Positions 7,747-14,822 of a stretch of 25,941 bases of DNA are shown here, one piece after another; the stretch's first letter is position 1, and each line of letters starts with the position of its first letter. The stretch is from the NCBI GenBank assembly GCA_004551865.1, contig SFPR01000021.1:1-25941 (forward strand). The letters run 5' to 3'. Source of the DNA: Bacteroidales bacterium (GTDB taxonomy: Bacteria; Bacteroidota; Bacteroidia; Bacteroidales; P3). The notes beneath the pieces are model-generated. The model was given only the letters and a program-made list of their open reading frames with translations, was not told the origin of the DNA and searched no databases. The position numbers and the translations under genes were made by a program.

Positions 7747-7820
7747 AAACGCCGTTTTTTTCTACTGAAACGCCGTTTCTGTGGAATAAAACGCCGTCTT
7801 ATTTTGCTAAGACGGCGTTT
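7747..7820. repeat. 21-bp phased repeat array (array A)
   Basis: Four 11-bp cores occur with their first core C at 7750, 7771, 7792 and 7813, exactly 21 bp apart: AAACGCCGTTT, AAACGCCGTTT, AAACGCCGTCT, AGACGGCGTTT. The core is an odd palindrome AAACG-S-CGTTT; the first three units have C in the centre and the last has G. Sequence between cores is mostly not conserved, though TTATTTTGCT between units 3 and 4 recurs in the array at 19944-20017. Units 3 and 4 form a perfect stem (see the terminator entry). The array starts 3 bp after the MATE stop codon. Confidence 0.85.
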
Positions 7821-7830
7821 TATTTTCGGA
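7785..7830. terminator. bidirectional terminator formed by two repeat units
   Basis: AATAAAACGCCGTCTTA (7785-7801) and its exact reverse complement (7808-7824) form a perfect 17-bp stem with a six-base loop TTTTGC. The plus-strand arm ends in TTTTATTTT, a U-tract for the MATE gene; the complement of the left flank gives the same on the minus strand for the gene ending at 7907. The genes converge here, so one structure can serve both. No gene lies in 7831-7906. Confidence 0.85.
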
Positions 7831-7906
7831 TAGTTTTGATTTGAGAGAAAAATGTAGGTCAAATGCTTTGGTAATTGTAAGCTCTGAGCTTGCAGATGAC
7901 CGAGAT

Positions 7907-8380
7907 TTATAGTTGGAACAAGGATTGTTCGTAGTCCTTTACGTAGTATTTGAGGTTCTTTTTTCCTTTGGAAACAATGGAGTGTCCTTCGGCTTCCAAT
8001 TTTTGTTTTTGTGCTTCAATGCCTCCGGGGAATTTGGGATTGAGTTCGCCTTTGTTTTTAACCACTCGCCAATATGGGGTAATGTCTTCGGTTCTCTGAT
8101 GAGAAGCCCAAGCAACTATGCCGGTGAAAACACCTGCCGTAAGAGGACAAGTGAAGTCTGCATCATATTGATAGGCAAGATGGTTGCGTATTCTTTCGAT
8201 TGTGAGAAGTTTTCCGTGTGGAATGCGTTTTATTACTTTGTCGTAGTCAATCGGAGGAGCCAAAAGCATCTTTCTTCCGCCATATCGGCTGACTACCTCT
8301 TCATTATCAATCACCTTGATCTTCGGCATATCCTTGCTGTTGTGCAACATGGCGTTGAAATCTTTCTTTTCTTCGTTCAT
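7907..8380 (-). CDS. MGMT-family / alkyltransferase-like (ATL) DNA-binding protein
   Basis: The 157-aa protein has the DNA-binding winged-helix domain of O6-methylguanine-DNA methyltransferases from about residue 45: IPHGKLLTIERIRNHLA (helix-turn-helix region), then CPLTAGVFTGIVAW, then TPYWRVVKNKGELNPKFPGG and EAQKQKLEAEGHSI. In true methyltransferases the active site is PCHRV; here the corresponding residues read PYWRVV, so the acceptor Cys is missing. This is the pattern of ATL proteins, which bind alkylated guanine and flag it for nucleotide excision repair instead of repairing it directly. The N-terminal 40 residues are extra and unassigned. It is separated from the upstream OmpA-family gene by a terminator and ends facing the array A hairpin. 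Confidence 0.82.
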   Translation of the reverse strand: MNEEKKDFNAMLHNSKDMPKIKVIDNEEVVSRYGGRKMLLAPPIDYDKVIKRIPHGKLLTIERIRNHLAYQYDADFTCPLTAGVFTGIVAWASHQRTEDITPYWRVVKNKGELNPKFPGGIEAQKQKLEAEGHSIVSKGKKNLKYYVKDYEQSLFQL

Positions 8381-8417
8381 AATATTTTGATTTGTCTTTG
8401 GTTTGTTTCGATACGAA

Positions 8418-8454
8418 CAAAAAAAATCGGGATTGCCGTTTTGCCGACAACCCC
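8418..8454 (-). terminator. rho-independent terminator after the OmpA-family gene
   Basis: On the minus strand GGGGTTGTCG (8454-8445) pairs with CGGCAATCCC (8438-8429) with two wobble pairs and a six-base loop, followed by GATTTTTTTTG. It begins 27 bp past the stop codon at 8482 and precedes the gene starting at 8380, so it separates the two. Confidence 0.8.
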
Positions 8455-8481
8455 AATCATTTGTTGAAATTATGTGTTTAA

Positions 8482-9657
8482 TTACTTCTTTATCACTGCT
8501 ACACGATTCATGTAAGCCTTTCCTGAGAATGGTTGTTCCTTATCACCCTTGTAATCTATCTTCAAGCGGTCCTTATCGACGCCCAAATCCAACAAGTAGT
8601 TGTAAACAGCTTCTGCTCTTTCCTTACTCAACTGTTCGTTGAAAGCCTCAGTTCCTGTTTCTTTGTCGGCATATCCTGTGATTACGAACTTGTCGCTACC
8701 TTTGTCGGCTTTGATTGCCTCAGCCAAGAACTTCAAGTTCTCTTGGTTCTTGTCAGATATTTCGCTTTCGCCCAAACGGAAGAATATTGACAAAGATTGG
8801 TTGGTTGTAGGAGCGTAAGCAGCCTTTGCTTTGCGTTCTGCTTCAAGTGCAGCTTCTTTTGCTTTCTTCTCTTTGTTCAAAGCGTTCTTCAATTTTGAGA
8901 TTTCCTCAGCATCTTCTGCAATTGTCTTGTTTCCGTTCTCTACATCCTTTTCCAAAGCTGCAATCTTGTTGGTGTATTGCGCTCTGTCCATTACGTCAAA
9001 GTCTCTCTTTGTAGGGATTTTGTAAGTCAAACCTGCTGTTACATCGTACAAGTTTCCGAAACGATAACCGCTGTGTGAGTTATCAAAGTCCTCTTTTGTC
9101 AAGTTGGCTTTCAGTTCCAAGTTTGCATCAAAAGACTTGCACAATCTGAATCTGTTTTGTAAACCGGCAGTTGCTCCAAATTCGTTGTTCCAACCCTCTT
9201 GTCCGTCTTTTTTAGAGAAGCCGTAACCTGCTCCAACCAACACAACAGCATTGTAAAATCTGTCGCTCTTATATCCGCATATCCAATTGGTAAGGTTAAT
9301 CATAGCGTCTGCATGAATGTAGTTGTACTTCCAATTGTTTTCTGCTCCGGTTTCCAAAACGTAGTTTGACATAGAAAGTCCTTGATACTGAACTCTGCCT
9401 CCGAACACAGGAGTTAACCATTTGCCAATTGCGGCATTGAAACCGAATGTGATGTTGTTATCCGGGTTCAAATCAACTCCGGAGGCTTGGGATTCGTGCA
9501 AACGGTAAAATGTTTGACCGCCCACTCCAACCGAAACTTCCCAATTGTCTATAAAACGATTGGTTTCAAAACTTGCGTGTCTCAACACGCTTTTCTCTTG
9601 CGCACCTGCCGTCAAAAACATCATGAATGCAGAAATGCAAAATATTACTTTCTTCAT
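8482..9657 (-). CDS. OmpA-family outer-membrane protein
   Basis: The 391-aa protein links the outer membrane to peptidoglycan. It has a signal peptide (1-19, cut at AGA-Q), an N-terminal beta-barrel (about 20-225, starting with SVGVGGQTFYRLH and including NWICGYKSDRFYN), an Ala/Lys/Glu-rich coiled coil (about 228-283, replacing the Asp-rich linker seen in other members), and a C-terminal OmpA peptidoglycan-binding domain (about 285-391). The last contains SIFFRLGESEISDKN, VITGYADKETGT and the NEQLSKERAEAVYNYLLDLG motif, with the Asp and Arg that contact diaminopimelate. It has its own promoter (9733-9762) and terminator. Its barrel is similar to the protein encoded just upstream at 9885-10652. 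Confidence 0.93.
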   Translation of the reverse strand: MKKVIFCISAFMMFLTAGAQEKSVLRHASFETNRFIDNWEVSVGVGGQTFYRLHESQASGVDLNPDNNITFGFNAAIGKWLTPVFGGRVQYQGLSMSNYVLETGAENNWKYNYIHADAMINLTNWICGYKSDRFYNAVVLVGAGYGFSKKDGQEGWNNEFGATAGLQNRFRLCKSFDANLELKANLTKEDFDNSHSGYRFGNLYDVTAGLTYKIPTKRDFDVMDRAQYTNKIAALEKDVENGNKTIAEDAEEISKLKNALNKEKKAKEAALEAERKAKAAYAPTTNQSLSIFFRLGESEISDKNQENLKFLAEAIKADKGSDKFVITGYADKETGTEAFNEQLSKERAEAVYNYLLDLGVDKDRLKIDYKGDKEQPFSGKAYMNRVAVIKK

Positions 9658-9732
9658 AATTAAATTAGTTATAGTTTCACTCTATTTTCGTACTATTATG
9701 CTTATTCTAACGTACAAGTCAAAATAATGTTG

Positions 9733-9762
9733 CAAAAATACGTCTTTTTTTTGAAAGTGCAA
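9733..9762 (-). promoter_or_regulatory. promoter of the OmpA-family gene (TTG-N19-TATTTTTG)
   Basis: On the minus strand, -33 TTG (9762-9760) is followed by a 19-bp spacer and the -7 box TATTTTTG (9740-9733), matching the Bacteroidota consensus. The predicted leader is about 70 nt. A 10-bp palindrome CACCATGGTG (9763-9772) abuts the -33 box and could be an operator. Confidence 0.7.
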
Positions 9763-9884
9763 CACCATGGTGAGATTTTTTTTCGATTTTTATCAAGTAA
9801 ACAAGTGGAGCTCTGCCGCAAAAATCATACTACTTAGCTTTTCGAGCATATAGGAGCAAGTGATTTTTTTTGCTGCAAAAGGGT

Positions 9885-10652
9885 TTATCTATGAAAGATG
9901 CCTTTCGGTTGTTTTCTTTTGGTTTTTTGTGTCGGTTGGAAGTTAAAGATATTATACACAATTCCCGCTGTAACATCATATAGTCCCCCGAAACGAGAGC
10001 CGCTGCCGGTATTGTCAAAATTGGCATTGGTAAGAGTAATTCCAATCGAAAGGCTGACGGCAAGGTTTGGCGAAAGGGCAAATCTGTTTTGTATTCCGCC
10101 GCCAAGCATCAATGTTTTGGCAGAACTTTCCTTGTTGGAAGAAAATCCCAATCCGATATTGCCTCTCAGAGCTAAAGAATAAAATCTTTGGGACGAGTAT
10201 CCGTAAATCCAATTCGACAGATTGATTGTTCCGCCTGCATGAACGGAATGATACGTCCAATCGTTTGGTTGTCTGGTTTTCAAATAGTAGTTGCTCATCA
10301 AGCCTCCTTGATAAAATAATCCAAGCCCGAAAGCAGGAGAAAACAACCTTGTGGCAGAACAATAGAACGTCATTCCTATTTTGTTCTTCGGATTTAGATC
10401 TACGCCTTTGGTTTTGTGCAGTCGGTAAAAGGCTTGCCCTCCGATGTTTGCAGTAAATTCCCAGCCGCTGTTTCTTTGCGCATTTGCAAACAAGCAGAAC
10501 AAAACTGCAAAAGCAAACAATGCTATGGCTTTGTGCTTAAAGTTAGTTAGAGATTTGACAAAGCGGATAAATGCACTTAGTACGTTGAATGTCGTCAATT
10601 TGATTTTCTCTTTTGTTATACCATTTATATATTGGAGGGAGCGATGTCTCAT
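9885..10652 (-). CDS. barrel-only paralog of the OmpA-family protein
   Basis: The 255-aa product repeats the barrel of the neighbouring OmpA-family protein but lacks its coiled coil and peptidoglycan-binding domain. Shared stretches include GGQxFYRLH, GVDLNPxNxI, the SNY-containing strand, NLxNWIxGYxSxRFY and FGxLYDVTAGxxYxI, in the same order. A signal peptide precedes the barrel (KAIALFAFAVLFCLFANAQ). The ATG at 10652 overlaps the kdsA stop as ATGA, a typical coupled arrangement, but gives a long 40-residue basic N-terminal region; a TTG at codon 19 after AAAAGAGAAAATC is an alternative start. It is probably co-transcribed with kdsA. The C-terminus is basic and polar (TQKTKRKQPKGIFHR) instead of the aromatic residue usual for barrels. 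Recent tandem duplication followed by domain loss is inferred. Confidence 0.8.
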   Translation of the reverse strand: MRHRSLQYINGITKEKIKLTTFNVLSAFIRFVKSLTNFKHKAIALFAFAVLFCLFANAQRNSGWEFTANIGGQAFYRLHKTKGVDLNPKNKIGMTFYCSATRLFSPAFGLGLFYQGGLMSNYYLKTRQPNDWTYHSVHAGGTINLSNWIYGYSSQRFYSLALRGNIGLGFSSNKESSAKTLMLGGGIQNRFALSPNLAVSLSIGITLTNANFDNTGSGSRFGGLYDVTAGIVYNIFNFQPTQKTKRKQPKGIFHR

Positions 10653-11452
10653 AGAGCTTTTCGGATTTTGATTAGTTTTTTCAGCAATCCTTCAACTTGG
10701 TCAAGGGGCAACATATTGGCTCCGTCGCTTTTTGCATTTGGGCAATCGGGGTGAGTCTCCATGAATATTCCGTCTGCACCTGCTGCAATGGCAGCTTTGG
10801 CGATTGTCTCTATCATCTGCGGCATACCTCCGCTCACTCCTTCTGCCCGATTGGGCTGTTGGAGAGAGTGAGTAACGTCCATAACCACCGGAGAGCCGAA
10901 TGATTTCATTGTGGGAATATTTCTGAAATCTACAATAAGGTCTTGGTATCCGAACATGGTGCCTCGGTCGGTCAAAATGACTTTCCTATTGCCCGATTCG
11001 ACCACTTTGTCCATTGCAAAACGCATAGCCTCTGCCGAAAGGAACTGTCCTTTCTTGATATTGACAGGTTTTTGAGTTTGTGCTGCTGCAACCAACAGGT
11101 CGGTTTGGCGACACAAGAATGCAGGAATTTGCAGCATATCCACATATTCGGCTGCTTTGAAGGCTTCTTCTGCCGAGTGAATGTCGGTAATTGTGGGAAT
11201 GTGCAGACTTTGCCCTATTTGTCTCAAAATGTCCAAGCCTTTTCCGTCTCCTATTCCGCTAAATGATGATAGCTTTGAACGATTGGCTTTGCGGTATGAG
11301 GCTTTGAAAATCAGTTTGATGTCGAGTTTAGAGCATATTTCTATAAGTCTTTCGGCTATCTCGAAAGGCATGGTTTCGTTTTCAATCACGCATGGTCCTG
11401 CAATGAGGAAGAAGTTGTCTTTGTTGTTTTTAAGTTGGTCGAATAAATCCAT
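10649..11452 (-). CDS. kdsA: 3-deoxy-8-phosphooctulonate synthase
   Basis: KdsA condenses phosphoenolpyruvate with D-arabinose 5-phosphate to make Kdo-8-phosphate for the LPS inner core; the phosphatase for the next step (kdsC) is at 23616. The ATG at 11452 gives 267 aa, the usual length, and follows a -7 box at 11483-11490; the longer in-frame start at 11494 would lie upstream of that promoter. Motifs in order: FLIAGPCVIENE, FKASYRKANRSKLSSFSG, TDRGTMFGYQDL, DVTHSLQQPNRAEGVSGG and METHPDCPNAKSDGANMLPL. The Cys in IAGPC is the metal ligand of the metal-dependent class, whereas the E. coli-type enzyme has Asn there; with the His, Glu and Asp in the later motifs this predicts a divalent metal requirement. 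The 3' end overlaps the following barrel gene by 4 bases. Confidence 0.95.
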   Translation of the reverse strand: MDLFDQLKNNKDNFFLIAGPCVIENETMPFEIAERLIEICSKLDIKLIFKASYRKANRSKLSSFSGIGDGKGLDILRQIGQSLHIPTITDIHSAEEAFKAAEYVDMLQIPAFLCRQTDLLVAAAQTQKPVNIKKGQFLSAEAMRFAMDKVVESGNRKVILTDRGTMFGYQDLIVDFRNIPTMKSFGSPVVMDVTHSLQQPNRAEGVSGGMPQMIETIAKAAIAAGADGIFMETHPDCPNAKSDGANMLPLDQVEGLLKKLIKIRKAL

Positions 11453-11482
11453 TTGTACAAATATAACCTTAGTTCTGTTTTG

Positions 11483-11490
11483 CAAAGATA
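11483..11490 (-). promoter_or_regulatory. promoter -7 box for kdsA (TATCTTTG)
   Basis: TATCTTTG on the minus strand followed by C, 30 bp upstream of the kdsA ATG at 11452. No clear -33 TTG at 19 bp. It sets the short kdsA start. Confidence 0.6.
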
Positions 11491-11513
11491 GCACTTATGT
11501 CGCAGAAAAAAGC

Positions 11514-11521
11514 TATTTTTG
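11514..11521 (+). promoter_or_regulatory. promoter -7 box for the small gene at 11549 (TATTTTTG)
   Basis: TATTTTTG matches TAnnTTTG and ends 27 bp before the ATG at 11549, giving a leader of about 20 nt. It is back-to-back with the kdsA promoter, 23 bp apart. No clear -33 TTG. Confidence 0.55.
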
Positions 11522-11548
11522 TAGCTTGAAACACAAAAAATCTCAGCA

Positions 11549-11815
11549 ATGCAGCATGGTGGCAAGATAGATAAAAGAGTTGCGAAGACCAAAAAAGCAA
11601 AAGATAAAAGGAGTTACACAATTACTCTTTCGGCAAGAGATGAGAAGATGTTGTTACGCTATTGTGCGGCAAACAAAATCTCACAAAAAGTTGCCATCAA
11701 GAGGATTTTGAACACCTATCTTGCCGAAACCCTCGAACCTCTGCCACAAGACGCTGCCAATCAGCTTGACCTTTTTGCACCAAAGCAGATGAACATTTTT
11801 GATGTCAATGCTTAA
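11549..11815 (+). CDS. small basic RHH-like protein with two possible beta-clamp binding motifs
   Basis: The 88-aa protein is not a family I can name. Residues 1-21 are Lys/Arg-rich. Residues 22-60 read as a ribbon-helix-helix unit: a short strand (SYTITLSAR), helix A (DEKMLLRYCAANK), a turn at IS, and helix B (QKVAIKRILNTYLAETL). The C-terminal tail, after LEPLPQDAAN, contains QLDLF (72-76), which matches the bacterial sliding-clamp (DnaN) binding consensus QL[S/D]LF, and a weaker second copy QMNIF (80-84), ending at DVNA. The gene has its own promoter, is divergent from kdsA (96 bp between starts) and converges on the DUF3078 gene with 2 bp between stops. DNA binding and clamp binding are inferences from sequence pattern; the alternative is a small conserved protein with a chance match. 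Confidence 0.7.
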   Translation: MQHGGKIDKRVAKTKKAKDKRSYTITLSARDEKMLLRYCAANKISQKVAIKRILNTYLAETLEPLPQDAANQLDLFAPKQMNIFDVNA

Positions 11816-11817
11816 TT

Positions 11818-12687
11818 TCAAAAGTTTATCGGAACACTAAATCCCATTCTCTCTTTGTATTGCAGAGTTGAGTTAAAGTCTTTGTCCATTATCGCCTGAA
11901 AGCTGATAAATGCCGTAAGGTATTTGCTTATTTTCATATTGACAAACACTTCTCCGCTTATGTCGGTGTCTAAAAGCGAAGTTTTGTTGTAATCGTAGTA
12001 AAAGTCCAATTTGGCAAGCAGATTGATGTTTTTGAATATGTCTTTCTGGAAGTAGAGCTTGATATAAGACCCGAGAGAGAACAATGTGGTTTGGTCCTGC
12101 TCGGTAAAGCCGAAGATAGAATTGCCAATAAGACGTCTGTCTGTAACCATTGTTGTTTTACCCGTAAGGAAAGAGAATAAGACAGAAAAACCGCTCTGTT
12201 TGTATTCCCAACCGAGCGAAGAGGTAAGTATCATTGGTGAAAAGGGAGCGACGATAAGTTTGTCGTCTTTGAAGCCCTCGTCAAATTGGCTCTTCAAGTT
12301 CAAAAGCGCACTATAATTCCAGTTGCGATACATCTTGCGAGAGAAAATAGAGTTTGCCTCTATCTTGTCATCACTCTTCTGAAATTTGTTGTCTTTGTCC
12401 TTAAAACCATTGCCGGTCTTGTCCTGCCAAATCATACCATAGGCAAGTTCCACGCTACTTTCCCATTGTATTTTGTTGCGTTTGTAGTTGAAGAAGCCTT
12501 TGTAAAAGTTTGAGAAAGCAAAAGAACTAAATCCTCCGGCAGACCAGTTGCTCAGCGATGTCTGTTCCGAACTCGATATGATGCTGTTCTTTATTGACCA
12601 ATGCTTTATGCTGTCTTGATTGTCTGCTTGAGCGAACCAAAATGCCACAATCCCTATTGTAGTAAGCAATACTTTCTTTACGTTCAC
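11818..12687 (-). CDS. DUF3078 outer-membrane protein
   Basis: The 289-aa protein belongs to the Bacteroidota DUF3078 family: a signal peptide (about 1-21, ending WFAQA) followed by SSEQTSLSNWSAGGFSSFAF, the family hallmark, and then amphipathic beta strands to a C-terminal Phe (FSVPINF), as in outer-membrane barrels. The start codon is GTG (12685-12687), supported by an AAAGGA Shine-Dalgarno about 8 bases upstream. The GTG shares its first base in the reading direction with the TAG stop of the upstream vWA gene (TAGTG), so the two are translationally coupled. Biochemical role unknown; the coupling suggests it acts with the vWA protein. Its stop is 2 bp from the stop of the convergent gene at 11549-11815. 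Confidence 0.87.
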   Translation of the reverse strand: MNVKKVLLTTIGIVAFWFAQADNQDSIKHWSIKNSIISSSEQTSLSNWSAGGFSSFAFSNFYKGFFNYKRNKIQWESSVELAYGMIWQDKTGNGFKDKDNKFQKSDDKIEANSIFSRKMYRNWNYSALLNLKSQFDEGFKDDKLIVAPFSPMILTSSLGWEYKQSGFSVLFSFLTGKTTMVTDRRLIGNSIFGFTEQDQTTLFSLGSYIKLYFQKDIFKNINLLAKLDFYYDYNKTSLLDTDISGEVFVNMKISKYLTAFISFQAIMDKDFNSTLQYKERMGFSVPINF

Positions 12688-14747
12688 TATTTTTGTCCTT
12701 TTTGTTTTTTAGTTGTTTGTAACAATATCAATTCGGCACATATTGCCAATATAATCAAGCATAGTAACAATGGTGTGAAGGAAAATCCCACATCTGATTT
12801 GAGTAGTTGCGTCTCTATAAGCTCTCTTGAAGAGAATACTCTTGCATTTTTAATCTCGTTGGCTTTGAGTTGTTTTGCAATCTCTCCCTCAGAGAGAAAT
12901 TCGAGTATGCTTTCCTTTCGTGGATAGTTCAAGGAAAAGCCTCCAAGCAGGCTGTCTTTGCGATAGATGTTGTAGTTACCTGCCGACTTTGCCTGTTGCT
13001 CGGTGCGAATGCCTATTTGTTTGTTGTGTCGTATTATTTGCGGAATGAAAGATATGGTTTTGCTCACATCACTCACCTGATAAATCTCCTTGTTGTCCAT
13101 TTCGATGTAAGCCGAAAGGTCGATGAAAGGGTTGTTTCCCATTTCATAATAAATACTTGGTATTCTTCGGCTCATTGTACACATATTCCAAACAAGCGGA
13201 ACAAAGACTGACTGATTTACAAGGTTGCTCCACTCGGGACTTAGTGCCGATGCAAAGATATAAACAACACCTTTGCCTTGTGGAGAGAGAGTTGCAAAGC
13301 CGCTCTTGTCGGCAAATTGCATGATGTTTTGAGCAATGCTCCCTGCACCTGCAACAATCGGAAAATATTGTTGTACTTTCGGCATTTCCATATTGTCGGT
13401 TACGGAAGTGAATACACCTTTGAACAATTTGTTCTCTACATCTATTGCCGCAACTTCGGTATTCTTTTTGACCAAAGGTTCATACAAAGGAGCCGAAAAT
13501 GATTGCAAGAAATTATTGACCGAAGATAGGTCCATATCCTTGGAAGGTATCACACAGACCGAGCCTGCTGATTCGACAAATGAAGACAACTCTGAGGCAA
13601 GTCCCGAAGATATTTCGTTCAAACCATGCAAAATAATCATGCTGTAAAGAGCAAACTGACCAAAATCAATGTTTCCGGCAGTTGTGTTGTCAAATTCTAC
13701 GTCCGCATCATTGCTCAACAAACGCAGAAGGTACTCATTGGGTTGCGATTGATTGATTGCAAGCACCCTTACTTTCTCTCGGGCAAGCAATGTGAAGTAA
13801 AAATCATCGTCAAAGCAGACAGGATTGTCCGCAATCGAGAGCTTGGAATGCAAAATACCGTTTTGCGGAACAGAGAAAGCCATTTTCACAATCCGACTTT
13901 CGTTTGGCTGCATATCTATGCTCGAAGCCGTGATTTGCTGCTCGTCCATGAACAATTTTACAGGCACTTTTTCTGCCTCTTCGGAGGAACGATTGACTAT
14001 TCTCACACTCAGCTCTGCACTATGCCCGGCTTTGAAAAACACATTGTCAAACCACACCGAGTCGATGAAGATATTATCGGCGTTTTTGGCTCGAAGATGC
14101 ACAAACACATCGTTCAAGCTGTCCTTGTCGAAGTTTTCGGCATCGAAAAGTGAAGACTGAAAATCGGAAATATAAAAACAACTCTTTGATTTGGCTGTAC
14201 TTGAAGCCATAAAACGATGAGCCGACTGCACAATTTTGCTCATTGGCAGTGATGATGGACTGATTTCCACTTCCGAAAGCATACCGAGAAATCGGTCCCT
14301 GCTCACAAAGTGTTTGTGCCTGCCCGACATATCCTGCGTCATCAGGCAAAAGACATCCGATTGCGAGTATTGCATGGCAATATCTCTCGCTTTCTGTTTG
14401 GCAACGTCCAACAGACTGCCCTTGTCCGAAGAGTTTTCCATCGAAAACGAATTATCGACAAACACCAATACTGCATTTCCGCTGTCCGACACCAATACCT
14501 TCTTGTCATCTTTGATATAGGGATTGGCAAAGAGCAAGACCAAAAGACAGATCGTCAAGCACCTAAGACACAGCAAGATAATATCACGCACCTTGCTCTG
14601 TTTCTTGCTTTCGCTCTGCAAATCAGTCAGTAATTTCACGTTGGTAAAATAGACCTTCTTGAATTTGCGAAAGTTAAACAAGTGAATGACAATCGGAACA
14701 GCCACAGCAAACAATCCGAACAAAAAATAAGGATAAACAAACCCCAT
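12687..14747 (-). CDS. BatA-domain / von Willebrand factor A membrane protein
   Basis: The 686-aa product opens with a BatA (aerotolerance-type) N-terminal domain: TM1 (about 4-22) followed by HLFNFRKFKKVYFTNVKLL, and TM2 (about 55-74). A vWA domain follows with a partial MIDAS motif at 98-102 (DNSFS, the D-x-S-x-S metal site) in VLVFVDNSFSMEN. The middle portion is beta-rich and then resembles a glutamine amidotransferase-like fold (SMIILHGLNEISSGLASELS). A single C-terminal helix (about 653-673) ends in a basic tail. Such proteins are common in Bacteroidota, usually apart from the batA-E/moxR operon; no moxR or bat genes are next to it here. A -7 box variant (TATCTTCG) lies 23 bp upstream. 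The DUF3078 gene overlaps its stop codon. Confidence 0.87.
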   Translation of the reverse strand: MGFVYPYFLFGLFAVAVPIVIHLFNFRKFKKVYFTNVKLLTDLQSESKKQSKVRDIILLCLRCLTICLLVLLFANPYIKDDKKVLVSDSGNAVLVFVDNSFSMENSSDKGSLLDVAKQKARDIAMQYSQSDVFCLMTQDMSGRHKHFVSRDRFLGMLSEVEISPSSLPMSKIVQSAHRFMASSTAKSKSCFYISDFQSSLFDAENFDKDSLNDVFVHLRAKNADNIFIDSVWFDNVFFKAGHSAELSVRIVNRSSEEAEKVPVKLFMDEQQITASSIDMQPNESRIVKMAFSVPQNGILHSKLSIADNPVCFDDDFYFTLLAREKVRVLAINQSQPNEYLLRLLSNDADVEFDNTTAGNIDFGQFALYSMIILHGLNEISSGLASELSSFVESAGSVCVIPSKDMDLSSVNNFLQSFSAPLYEPLVKKNTEVAAIDVENKLFKGVFTSVTDNMEMPKVQQYFPIVAGAGSIAQNIMQFADKSGFATLSPQGKGVVYIFASALSPEWSNLVNQSVFVPLVWNMCTMSRRIPSIYYEMGNNPFIDLSAYIEMDNKEIYQVSDVSKTISFIPQIIRHNKQIGIRTEQQAKSAGNYNIYRKDSLLGGFSLNYPRKESILEFLSEGEIAKQLKANEIKNARVFSSRELIETQLLKSDVGFSFTPLLLCLIILAICAELILLQTTKKQKGQK

Positions 14748-14770
14748 AATTCACTATTGAAACCGAGGTG

Positions 14771-14778
14771 CGAAGATA
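14771..14778 (-). promoter_or_regulatory. candidate promoter -7 box for the vWA gene (TATCTTCG)
   Basis: TATCTTCG on the minus strand differs from TAnnTTTG by one base and ends 23 bp before the ATG at 14747. No TTG at 19 bp upstream. It lies between the gene and array B. Confidence 0.4.
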
Positions 14779-14822
14779 CGAAAAATTGTTTGAAAGCCGC
14801 AGTATGGATTGTCAAAAAAATA

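Noticed and set aside
7747..7820. CRISPR array
   Set aside because: The conserved unit is only about 11 bp with about 10-bp gaps, only four units per locus, and no cas genes are present.
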